This document shows, one piece after another, positions 14,081 through 20,341 of a DNA stretch of 23,862 nt. The stretch lies in IMG/VR virus record IMGVR_UViG_3300022690_000151, positions 1 through 23,862 of that record. The stretch is one strand, 5' to 3'. The notes under the pieces are model-generated. The model saw nothing but the letters and a program-made list of their open reading frames with translations, was not told the DNA's origin and did no database searches. The translations under genes and the position numbers were made by a program. This stretch comes from a virus. The stretch's first letter is position 1. Every line of letters begins with the position of its first letter.

Positions 14081-14995
14081 TTATGTGTAAATGCTCGGCT
14101 TTGCTTTTTGCAATTCTTTGTCTAGCTGTGCGATCTCATAACGCTTTTCATCAAGTTCGGCTCTTGGATGTGTCATTTCTGGAAATTCAATTCCAGTGCC
14201 AGGAATAGTCTCTCTGATTCGATGTTCTCTAACGACAGAGTTTTCTCTGACTTTATCAATATCAAGTTTCATACTTCCGGCATTAGATTGTGTCTCTTGA
14301 ACTTTTTTGTCAAGTGCTATGTTAGCTTCTCGAAGTTTCTTAACTTCTTTAATGAGAGGATTAATCACACGATTAAAGAGTTTCTTGTTGTTAGCTTCGA
14401 CAGTATATTGCATCTGTCTCATCGCCATTGGAGTATTCATCTGAGGCATCTGAGGCATTTTAGGAGCCATAGCTTGTTGAACTTCTGGAGCCATTGGAGG
14501 CATACCGGGAGCTGGAGGCATCTGAGGCATACCGGGCATCGGCATATTCTCTTTTATTCCTCCCATCTGATTTTCGCCACTTGCAGTTTGCATTGACTCA
14601 ATATCTGAATTAGGCTCATCTTTGCCTTCTTTTGGATAAGGCATATCGATATCTGAGGATTGATGTGAATCTAATTCTCCGGTAATTTCATCGGCCTCTT
14701 TTTCTTTGTCGATGATTCCGGCAATATCAGCTTCTCCTCCTTGATCTCTGTGAGCTCCTCCGTTATCTTCTTGCATCTTGTGATTATTGTTTTTCTGATT
14801 TTCTTCGTCAGCTTCTCGGATTGCTGTCGCATAAGCGTTTTCGCCATGAGCTTGTTGTCGTGGATCTTTGCTAACTCTCAACTGATAGTAATAATCCATA
14901 AGTTGTTGTTGGCTAGCTCCCATGTGCATAGCTTCCATGATTGGTTTAGCTTCGGCACAAGATCGACATTCTCGTAGTTTCTTTTTATAATCCAT
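14081..14995 (-). CDS. Capsid scaffolding protein
   Basis: This 304-aa highly charged protein lies between the protease and decoration/capsid genes, the usual place for scaffold. The middle (about 145-195) is extremely Met/Pro/Gln-rich (MPMPGMPQMPPAPGMPPMAP), and the rest is mostly helical with a coiled coil at about 210-260 (INPLIKEVKKLREANIALDK). The N-terminus has two cysteines (RECRSCAEAK), and an acidic Gly/Asp-rich stretch covers about 75-140. Composition and position support a scaffold that is removed by the upstream protease. The ATG lies 26 nt after the TATA of promoter copy 5, with no Shine-Dalgarno visible, consistent with a leaderless message. Confidence 0.7.
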   Translation of the reverse strand: MDYKKKLRECRSCAEAKPIMEAMHMGASQQQLMDYYYQLRVSKDPRQQAHGENAYATAIREADEENQKNNNHKMQEDNGGAHRDQGGEADIAGIIDKEKEADEITGELDSHQSSDIDMPYPKEGKDEPNSDIESMQTASGENQMGGIKENMPMPGMPQMPPAPGMPPMAPEVQQAMAPKMPQMPQMNTPMAMRQMQYTVEANNKKLFNRVINPLIKEVKKLREANIALDKKVQETQSNAGSMKLDIDKVRENSVVREHRIRETIPGTGIEFPEMTHPRAELDEKRYEIAQLDKELQKAKPSIYT

Positions 14996-15014
14996 TGATT
15001 TTGTTCTTGTGTCT

Positions 15015-15029
15015 AACTATACAAGTGTT
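15015..15029 (-). promoter_or_regulatory. 15-bp promoter element, copy 5
   Basis: The minus-strand sequence is AACACTTGTATAGTT. The TATA begins 26 nt before the scaffold ATG at 14995. It lies 15 nt after the stop of the 238-aa gene. Confidence 0.75.
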
Positions 15030-15044
15030 TTTAGTCGATCTAAA

Positions 15045-15761
15045 TTATGGAATATTATCCCTTGTTGATTCTATTGACCATAAATCAATTTCAATATCTC
15101 TAAAACTAGCATCCAGTGTATTAATCGAAGTAAAAATTCCCAGACTATTAACTACTCCACTTGGAAGATTTGTGGTATGAGTTGCTACAATAGAGCCGTT
15201 AATTTTGAAAACTTCATTAACGCCAGTCGTATGAACTATCTCAAAATTTGTAGAAGTTGTTAAAAGTGCAGTCACGCCAGTATCGGTTTCTGTTTTGGTT
15301 CCTCCGTTCACAGAATTAGCAAACCAATTAGCTGATCTGTTAGGATCAAAAGAAAAGTACGAAGCTTCTTGAAAATCACTTTCAGCAGTTGCAATAGTAG
15401 TTCCATCTATGGTATCTTCGTTTGCCATACCTAGAATAATAATAGTTTGAGCTAGCGTGCTATTTAGACTTGCAATTTGTTTCATTGTCCAATTATCAGT
15501 ATTAGTATTAATCCCTCCGTTATCTTTAGTTGTTAATCCGGCCGTTCTTCCGGCTACATTGTTTGTAGATATTTGAGCAGTTCCATATCTTTGTCGTATT
15601 CCGGCCGGAGCGTCAATTAAAGCACTTGTGCCAAATACAGTATATTTATCTAATATTCCTGGAGAACTTTGAAAAATGAAATCTTCAAGGAATATGTAAT
15701 TTGTAAATGGATCGGAAGGCAAAGGAGGAGGAGGAGCTCCTTGAATTGGGAATCTAGCCAT
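15045..15761 (-). CDS. LamG/concanavalin-like beta protein (238 aa)
   Basis: After a Pro-rich N-terminus (GAPPPPLPSDPF), the protein is one beta-sandwich-like domain: EDFIFQSS start, NWTMKQIASLNSTLAQTIII, ASYFSFDPNRSANWF, STNFEIVHTTGVNEVFKING, and a closing ASFRDIEIDLWSIES strand. The layout resembles the lectin-like repeats of the 844-aa fibre (strand 'FEIxRT..' followed by 'xDIExW'). It could be a capsid-bound glycan-binding protein rather than a tail component, since it is encoded between protease and scaffold. The ATG overlaps the upstream gene's TAG by 8 nt. No enzyme motif is visible. Confidence 0.7.
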   Translation of the reverse strand: MARFPIQGAPPPPLPSDPFTNYIFLEDFIFQSSPGILDKYTVFGTSALIDAPAGIRQRYGTAQISTNNVAGRTAGLTTKDNGGINTNTDNWTMKQIASLNSTLAQTIIILGMANEDTIDGTTIATAESDFQEASYFSFDPNRSANWFANSVNGGTKTETDTGVTALLTTSTNFEIVHTTGVNEVFKINGSIVATHTTNLPSGVVNSLGIFTSINTLDASFRDIEIDLWSIESTRDNIP

Positions 15762-16080
15762 CGAGATCAGCCACTAAACGGCCACGCACAGAAATTCCTC
15801 CGGCATCTGGAGTCCTAAAATTAATGGCACTGTTTGGATCTGCAAAAATATCAAATTGAGAAAATCCTTCTGGAATTGGATTGCCTCCGTTAATTAGGAA
15901 AAATAACGAGCCATCTATTGTGAGCTCGACTGGAACGGAATTTCCGGCTCCAGAAACTTGAAGCTGTAAAACAAGATCAACGGCTCTTGAGGATCTAACT
16001 TGAGGCACATAATCGGGAGTTAGCCATACGACATTTTGAGCGAAGGTTCCTTGAAACTCTACTCTTGTTAATAATGCCAT
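15754..16080 (-). CDS. Single-domain beta decoration protein (108 aa)
   Basis: The whole protein is one copy of the beta domain also found in the 118-aa and 253-aa proteins: VELTIDGSLFFLINGGNPI, FSQFDIFADPNSAINFRTPD, and GGISVRGRLVADLDG. It lies more than 7 kb away from those copies, on the far side of the capsid genes. No signal peptide or membrane segment is present. It is first in a two-gene unit. The ATG lies 25 nt after the TATA of promoter copy 6, with no Shine-Dalgarno. It is likely a head-associated decoration or fibre-docking protein. Confidence 0.7.
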   Translation of the reverse strand: MALLTRVEFQGTFAQNVVWLTPDYVPQVRSSRAVDLVLQLQVSGAGNSVPVELTIDGSLFFLINGGNPIPEGFSQFDIFADPNSAINFRTPDAGGISVRGRLVADLDG

Positions 16081-16098
16081 GAGTTTTTCTTATTCTAA

Positions 16099-16113
16099 AA
16101 CTATACAAGTGTT
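16099..16113 (-). promoter_or_regulatory. 15-bp promoter element, copy 6
   Basis: The minus-strand sequence is AACACTTGTATAGTT. The TATA begins 25 nt before the ATG at 16080. The element is also coding: in the frame of the 88-aa gene it gives its last residues Thr-Leu-Val and the TAG stop. Confidence 0.75.
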
Positions 16114-16367
16114 TTGAGTGGATCTTTGCCAGCTCTTTTCAAGTGTTGATGAAATGTATAGCGTAGCCATGTAAGCTGATATTCTGGATTAAACTCCTTG
16201 TAATACCAATCGAGTAATTTTTGAGTGTTATTCTTTTCTTTGATCTCATCCAGGACAGATTCAATCTCTCTCATTAAGTTAGAAACTTCTCTATGAGAAT
16301 AGAGCCCTCTTTGCTGTATTGCATAAATTTTGTTAAAAAACTTGAGACAGAAATCTAGGTAAGTCAA
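16101..16367 (-). CDS. Helical 88-aa hypothetical protein
   Basis: I do not recognise this gene. The protein is predicted mostly helical (FCLKFFNKIYAIQQRG, HREVSNLMREIESVLDEIKE, KLLDWYYKEFNPEYQLTWLR) and rich in aromatic and basic residues. The best start is TTG at 16367; there is no ATG in frame upstream before a stop. Its last codons and stop are inside promoter copy 6. It is the final gene of the long portal unit or has its own control from the spacer upstream, which holds an 11-bp inverted repeat. A DNA- or protein-binding role is possible but unsupported by any motif. Confidence 0.65.
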   Translation of the reverse strand: MTYLDFCLKFFNKIYAIQQRGLYSHREVSNLMREIESVLDEIKEKNNTQKLLDWYYKEFNPEYQLTWLRYTFHQHLKRAGKDPLKTLV

Positions 16368-16368
16368 T

Positions 16369-16455
16369 GTTATTGAGGACTCAATGAATAGAACACTAAC
16401 ATATCGTTAACCTATCGTTCGCTATTGGATATTCACGACTCTCATCCTCAATAAC
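16369..16455 (-). repeat. 11-bp inverted repeat flanking a possible operator
   Basis: The arms GTTATTGAGGA (16369-16379) and TCCTCAATAAC (16445-16455) are perfect inverted copies. The 65-nt interval between them contains two direct copies of TATCGTT (16402-16408 and 16413-16419), spaced 11 bp or one helical turn, around a GTTAAC. The segment is noncoding apart from one base at the end of the 38-aa gene. It could be an operator or an RNA stem closing a folded leader. Function is inferred only from the symmetry. Confidence 0.45.
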
Positions 16456-16571
16456 TACCATATCATTTTTCGTCCACATCTCATGCAATTACGATCACCT
16501 TCTGGCTCTCCGGCTTGTGGGACTGGCCTCTCACAATTACAAATACCGTCTGGAAGTCCTACATTATTCAA
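16455..16571 (-). CDS. 38-aa zinc-ribbon micro-protein candidate
   Basis: A 39-codon frame from TTG 16571 to TAG 16455 encodes MNNVGLPDGICNCERP, a short Pro/Gly/Glu loop, and NCMRCGRKMIW at the end. The C-x-C (11, 13) and C-x-x-C (29, 32) pairs with a 15-residue spacer form a plausible four-Cys zinc ribbon, which would be unlikely by chance. It starts 7 nt after the stop of the protease fusion gene. No Shine-Dalgarno is seen and the start is uncertain. Several other small Cys proteins in this window show the same trend. Confidence 0.5.
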   Translation of the reverse strand: MNNVGLPDGICNCERPVPQAGEPEGDRNCMRCGRKMIW

Positions 16572-16578
16572 ATTTTTT

Positions 16579-18735
16579 TTATAACGGTTCAATGGCTGTC
16601 ACCTTAACTCCAGGCGTTGCCGGAGATATCCAATTACCTCTAAACATCATACCTCTTGGATCTGTGACAACCCAAGTCAACCCTATTCCGTCAAGCTCAC
16701 CGAGTATGACTCCCTCTGGCACAAGAAAACACTCACAGCTCGTGCCGTCCTCACAATCTGGACACTCGACAGTTTCATTTCTTGGAGCTCCTCCGTTAAT
16801 TGATACGGCTGTGATTACATTGTCATTGATTGCCTGGAGGACTTCTGGATCTTCTTCATGCACAATCATTTGAATCTCGTTTCTCTCTTTGTCAAATTCA
16901 GAATCCAGGACTTGAGCATTAGTTCTATGTTCTACATGATGATTAATGTCCATATTCATACCTACGGCTGTGCGTGCCATAGCGTGTAGCTCATCAGGCT
17001 TGAGCCATCTCCTCAACGGTTCTCCGTCTTGCCTATGATCTGTTATTGCCTCACTACTTGCACGAATCAAGAACATTCGGCCAGGAGCATCGACAGATTT
17101 AACTCGGTTAAGATAATCCTCAGAGAGCCATCTAAAGTCTTGACGAATATTCTCGATAGCTTCTTGTATTTTTCTAAAGTTAGTTGAATATGTTTTCTTA
17201 GTGAGTCCTCCGTCTGGCTTGACTTTGTGCAATTCTCCCTTCTTGCTTGCTTTGTTAATTTCTCGATTAACGTCTTTGATATGATCTCTCTCGTGTTGAG
17301 TCGTAAAGCTTGGCTTATCAGCAATTCCTTTGACAAACTCCCAAGTGCATTTACAATTTGGATGAGTATTGGTATATCCTAATCCCTCGCTTGGAGGGAC
17401 TGGACGGTTATTCTTATCTAGTAAATCAAACGTGCGTCCGTCATAACCCTCACAGATTTCTGGAAATTCATGTCCATGATAAGTGAACTTAGCTAGGAGT
17501 TGGAGTTTAGGCTGAGACAAAACATAGCCAGACACTCCAGTCATTGACGCTCCGGCAAGTAGTGGGAGCCACGGCAATAGAATATCTAATCGTCTGTCTT
17601 TTTCTTTTTTCTTTTGTTCTGGCGTATCGCCTGGGATATCGGCAATAGAAATATCAAGTTGCTGTCTGTGAGTTATAGCTTCTTCAAGTTTGTCGTCAAC
17701 GTCCTTGACTACCATGTGTGGATCGTCCTCAAACTCTGGAGAGCTAACTACCATGTGTGGCATTTCAATAGGATCATTAGGCTTGTTCTTGTTGCCGTGC
17801 AAGTAATCAGCTCGTGCATGATCTAAGATAGGAGCTAATGAGTGGTCAGTTATCATGTCGCTTTTTGTAGTTCCATGTTTTACCCACTGGCCAGTTCTTT
17901 TGTCACGTTCAATGATTAACTCTCTAAGATTTGGAGGGGCTCCTCCTTGGGATTGTTCGATATCGTATTGCCACTCTGGAATTGATTTATCGTAATTGAA
18001 TCCAGTCGTGCCAATAGTCGGAGTCTCGGCCGGAGGCTCAAAGGGAGCTGTGTCATAGTTCTTAGTGTTTTGATTCTCATAAGGAATTGGTTGACTTTTT
18101 GTAATCATAATGTTTGGCTCGTTAGTTTTGTATTGCCATAAATTCTCAACGTCACGTCCTCCGGCATAACCTTCCGTAACTATTGGAGGATCTGGATTCT
18201 TGTGATCAAAGCCGTCATTGTCAAACGGTGATGTAACTGCAAACACTGGCAAAGGTAAGATTGGAGGATATCCAGTATCGGGAACCTCTGGACGAATAGC
18301 CGGGACGACATTCTCTTGAGGTTGATTCTTCCAATCATGTTCATTGACATTTAGTAATTGTGAGTATTCGCTAACGATTGCACGTTTTGATTCCATAGGA
18401 GGAATCCCTTGAGTATAGAGAAGAAACTCATAACGATCTATAATACTACTGACAAGCTGGCTCATTGGCTCTGACTTGAATACTGGCTCTATTCTGTCAA
18501 CGTTGCCGAGTGCCTCTTGAATTGTCATTGGACGATAATTTACTTCGACTTTAGTGAGAGGAGGATCAACTTCTGTGAACATTGAATGAACTACGTCTCC
18601 AAAATTATACTGATCACAAAGATCCTCAGCTTCGATTCGGCCTTGGACTAGTGTGCATTTACCTCCGGCTACAAAGTGACGACAGTTGCCACAGCTAGCA
18701 CTATCTTGTTTCTTTTCTAAGTGCGTTAAGGACAT
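16579..18735 (-). CDS. Mu F-like head protein fused to XkdF-like prohead protease
   Basis: From ATG 18735 the protein has 718 aa. Residues 15-40 form a four-Cys motif (CGNC ... GKCTLVQG ... LC) seen in some phage head proteins. A long polar linker follows. Near 387-405 is a hydrophobic stretch (LPWLPLLAGASMTG). At about 425-470 comes a Mu F/SPP1 gp7-like signature: EICEGYDGRTFDLLD, then THPNCKC. Residues 555-718 look like an XkdF-type serine protease, with NMDINHH as the probable catalytic His region and ITAVSING as the probable Ser. A Cys cluster (CPDCEDGTSCEC) is inserted near 658-669. It would process scaffold and act inside the procapsid. The start overlaps the 341-aa gene by 35 nt; a TTG at 18741 is an alternative. 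Confidence 0.78.
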   Translation of the reverse strand: MSLTHLEKKQDSASCGNCRHFVAGGKCTLVQGRIEAEDLCDQYNFGDVVHSMFTEVDPPLTKVEVNYRPMTIQEALGNVDRIEPVFKSEPMSQLVSSIIDRYEFLLYTQGIPPMESKRAIVSEYSQLLNVNEHDWKNQPQENVVPAIRPEVPDTGYPPILPLPVFAVTSPFDNDGFDHKNPDPPIVTEGYAGGRDVENLWQYKTNEPNIMITKSQPIPYENQNTKNYDTAPFEPPAETPTIGTTGFNYDKSIPEWQYDIEQSQGGAPPNLRELIIERDKRTGQWVKHGTTKSDMITDHSLAPILDHARADYLHGNKNKPNDPIEMPHMVVSSPEFEDDPHMVVKDVDDKLEEAITHRQQLDISIADIPGDTPEQKKKEKDRRLDILLPWLPLLAGASMTGVSGYVLSQPKLQLLAKFTYHGHEFPEICEGYDGRTFDLLDKNNRPVPPSEGLGYTNTHPNCKCTWEFVKGIADKPSFTTQHERDHIKDVNREINKASKKGELHKVKPDGGLTKKTYSTNFRKIQEAIENIRQDFRWLSEDYLNRVKSVDAPGRMFLIRASSEAITDHRQDGEPLRRWLKPDELHAMARTAVGMNMDINHHVEHRTNAQVLDSEFDKERNEIQMIVHEEDPEVLQAINDNVITAVSINGGAPRNETVECPDCEDGTSCECFLVPEGVILGELDGIGLTWVVTDPRGMMFRGNWISPATPGVKVTAIEPL

Positions 18736-19726
18736 TATCAAAACTCGGACTTGAGCCTATCGTTTCGCTCGTTCCTTCTTTAGGATTTTCTTTGTAGTAA
18801 AACCTCGGTTTTCCTCCCTTGTAAGTTACTTTTCTCTCAAGTGTTGTCCCGGACTCTTTTCTCTCTTTTACTTTAGCAAGTTGCTTTTTTGTAGTGTTTA
18901 AATTTGCACTGTTATTGCTCATCTCATAATATTTTGCATCGCCTAATTGATTACGATTCTTGTAGTCTCTTGCCGGGAATTTAATAATCTTTTTCCAGTA
19001 ATCTTGTTGATTTTCCAAATATGTTATTTTCTTCTCATACTTCTCAATGGCCTTCGGATCATCTTGGAATATTGTCCCTCCGGCTCCCTCTGGCCTTTTT
19101 GGCTTGGGAACGTCTTTGTTTCTTCTCTCAATTTCTGCATAGAATTTTTCATTACTGTCGTTTCTATACCAATCCTTGAAGTCTTTTTTTCCGGCTTTAA
19201 TTCCTTTAACTAAATCTTTTTCACTCATGTCATGTTCTGGAGCAAACAAGTGAGCATCAGCCGGAGTATATGGTTTAGAGGGTTTTTTTTCTCCTTGCTT
19301 TGCTAGAAAACTCTTAACAACTTCGTCTTTGTTCTCTCCCTTCTTGATTGGTATGTGTGCTCCTCTAACAGTAATCCACTCAGTATCGTCCTCAGCCTCT
19401 TGCATAAGTGCCTCATGTAATTTGTTAAACGTGTCACACTCACACATATTCTCTGACAATTTTTGATCTTCGTGACGTTTGCCTCCAACTGATTGAGCTG
19501 ACAGTCCTCCTCCGATTGCCACGGCCTCTCGTTCTAACCTATCGAGATCAGTAGAGGGAGGCTTGTAGATTCCAGTAGCTTCCTTTTCTCCTGGTTGAAC
19601 AATATCGAAGGGAGGATATGGTTTTTTGTTTATCTCTTTGAGTGCATCTGTGCAAATTGCCCATGCTGAATCGACTCCCTTTTGTCCCTTGACGGATTGC
19701 ACACAACTATCTAATTTTTCAGGCAT
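18701..19726 (-). CDS. Portal-adjacent head protein, basic helical (341 aa)
   Basis: The N-terminus (LDSCVQSVKGQKGVDSAWAICTDAL, residues 5-29; two Cys) is a short motif often seen at the start or end of phage head-morphogenesis proteins. A second motif, WITVRGAHIPIKKG (about 117-130) followed by a helix, resembles the 'phage minor head protein' linker segments. The rest is Lys/Glu-rich and helical (KYEKKITYLENQQDYWKK) with a Gly-rich linker near 215, suggesting a scaffold-like or minor head role. The ATG at 19726 has GAGGG 8 nt upstream and overlaps the 37-aa gene by 16 nt. It lies directly before the Mu F-protease gene and probably works with it. The function is inferred. Confidence 0.65.
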   Translation of the reverse strand: MPEKLDSCVQSVKGQKGVDSAWAICTDALKEINKKPYPPFDIVQPGEKEATGIYKPPSTDLDRLEREAVAIGGGLSAQSVGGKRHEDQKLSENMCECDTFNKLHEALMQEAEDDTEWITVRGAHIPIKKGENKDEVVKSFLAKQGEKKPSKPYTPADAHLFAPEHDMSEKDLVKGIKAGKKDFKDWYRNDSNEKFYAEIERRNKDVPKPKRPEGAGGTIFQDDPKAIEKYEKKITYLENQQDYWKKIIKFPARDYKNRNQLGDAKYYEMSNNSANLNTTKKQLAKVKERKESGTTLERKVTYKGGKPRFYYKENPKEGTSETIGSSPSFDNVLNALRKETR

Positions 19727-19824
19727 TGATATCCCTCAAATATTTTAGTAAGTTTTTCAACGTAAGTCTTTTCTTCGTAATCAGGATCGAAAATAAAACC
19801 ACAGTGAGGACATTTCTCAGGCAT
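19711..19824 (-). CDS. 37-aa CPHCG micro-protein
   Basis: The frame runs from ATG 19824 to TAG 19711 and begins MPEKCPHCGFIFDPDYEEK, then YVEKLTKIFEGYQCLKN. The CPHCG knuckle plus a later single Cys resembles half a zinc ribbon. It overlaps the upstream 61-aa gene by 8 nt and the downstream 341-aa gene by 16 nt, so the chain of overlaps is unbroken. Its opening is very like that of the upstream neighbour (CPECGHEF), suggesting tandem duplication and decay. The function is unknown. Confidence 0.6.
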   Translation of the reverse strand: MPEKCPHCGFIFDPDYEEKTYVEKLTKIFEGYQCLKN

Positions 19825-20002
19825 TTTTAAAAACTCCAGATTTGATTAATACTCTCTCAGCTTCTGTCAAAAAGCCTTTTTTTTCTTGTTGTTCTTGAGC
19901 TAGTTGCCATTCTTTTTCAACTATTCGCACGGCACTCCTAAACTTCGGTTTTAAATCCTCCTCCTCCTCCTCAAATTCGTGGCCACACTCCGGACATTTC
20001 AA
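19817..20002 (-). CDS. 61-aa CPECG zinc-ribbon-like protein
   Basis: I chose TTG 20002 because it overlaps the upstream TGA as TTGA and has GGAG 8 nt before it. A GTG at 20011 sits inside that ribosome site and is unlikely. The protein begins MKCPECGHEFEEEEEDLKPK, then a helix RSAVRIVEKEWQLAQEQQEK and FLTEAERVLIKSGVFKNA. One CPxCG knuckle would need pairing to bind zinc. The small size and place between portal and protease suggest an assembly or regulatory adaptor. No family is recognised. Confidence 0.7.
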   Translation of the reverse strand: MKCPECGHEFEEEEEDLKPKFRSAVRIVEKEWQLAQEQQEKKGFLTEAERVLIKSGVFKNA

Positions 20003-20100
20003 TTTTCCCACTCCAAAGACGTGATATGTTTTTCAGTAATTTTCATAACATTTCCTTTTTCGTCAACAACTGTGGCCCTCAGTTTGATTATATGTTTCAT
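19999..20100 (-). CDS. 33-aa micro-protein
   Basis: ATG 20100 overlaps the upstream TGA (ATGA), and the stop overlaps the next TTG (TTGA). The peptide begins MKHIIKLRATVVDEKGNVMK and ends ITSLEWEN, predicted as a strand-turn-strand unit. There are no Cys residues and no membrane segment. The gene is supported only by the exact stop/start tiling with its two neighbours. The function is unknown. Confidence 0.55.
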   Translation of the reverse strand: MKHIIKLRATVVDEKGNVMKITEKHITSLEWEN

Positions 20101-20222
20101 GGTTGAACAATCCAGTTAGGAGTTATAAAGTCATATACTTTCGTTTCAAACTCAGGATTAGCGTCCTTAACTTCTGTCGCAATCAGTCCTCCGTTAGATG
20201 TTACAACGTCAAAGTGAGTCAA
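20097..20222 (-). CDS. 41-aa micro-protein
   Basis: TTG 20222 overlaps the upstream TGA (TTGA), and the TGA stop overlaps the next ATG (ATGA). The peptide begins MTHFDVVTSNGGLIATEVKD and ends VYDFITPNWIVQP. It looks like a small beta-type peptide, without Cys or a signal sequence. No better start is available in this frame. It is part of the five-gene micro-gene chain. The function is unknown. Confidence 0.55.
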   Translation of the reverse strand: MTHFDVVTSNGGLIATEVKDANPEFETKVYDFITPNWIVQP

Positions 20223-20341
20223 TCTTCGTCCTCCCAAGTGCATACGAATACTCCCTTAACGGCATCGATAACAGTTTTCTTATCTTCATGTGGGATCATG
20301 ATTAATTTTCTCTTATCTCTTGTGTAATATCTTACGGCCAT
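20219..20341 (-). CDS. 40-aa micro-protein overlapping the portal 3' end
   Basis: ATG 20341 has AGAGGAG at a spacing of about 8 nt and overlaps the last 29 nt of the portal gene in another frame. The peptide begins MAVRYYTRDKRKLIMIPHED, then KKTVIDAVKGVFVCTWEDED, basic at the start and acidic at the end. The good ribosome site and TTGA coupling to the next gene argue that it is translated. It is the first of five micro-genes that follow the portal. The function is unknown. Confidence 0.6.
   Translation of the reverse strand: MAVRYYTRDKRKLIMIPHEDKKTVIDAVKGVFVCTWEDED

Noticed and set aside
14401-14540. Possible DNA repeat array in the scaffold gene
   Set aside because: The repeats are codon-level (Met/Pro/Gln-rich linker) and irregular; not a CRISPR or other spaced array.
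14168-14596. Plus-strand His/Arg-rich open frame opposite the scaffold gene
   Set aside because: The His-rich stretch is the reverse complement of the Met/Pro/Gln-rich repeat of the scaffold; no separate support.
16517-16873. Plus-strand open frame of 118 codons
   Set aside because: It crosses the 3' end of the protease fusion and the 38-aa zinc-ribbon frame on the opposite strand; no motif.
17067-17336. Second minus-strand frame inside the protease fusion gene
   Set aside because: Fully nested in another frame of a well-supported gene; no ribosome site or recognisable product.
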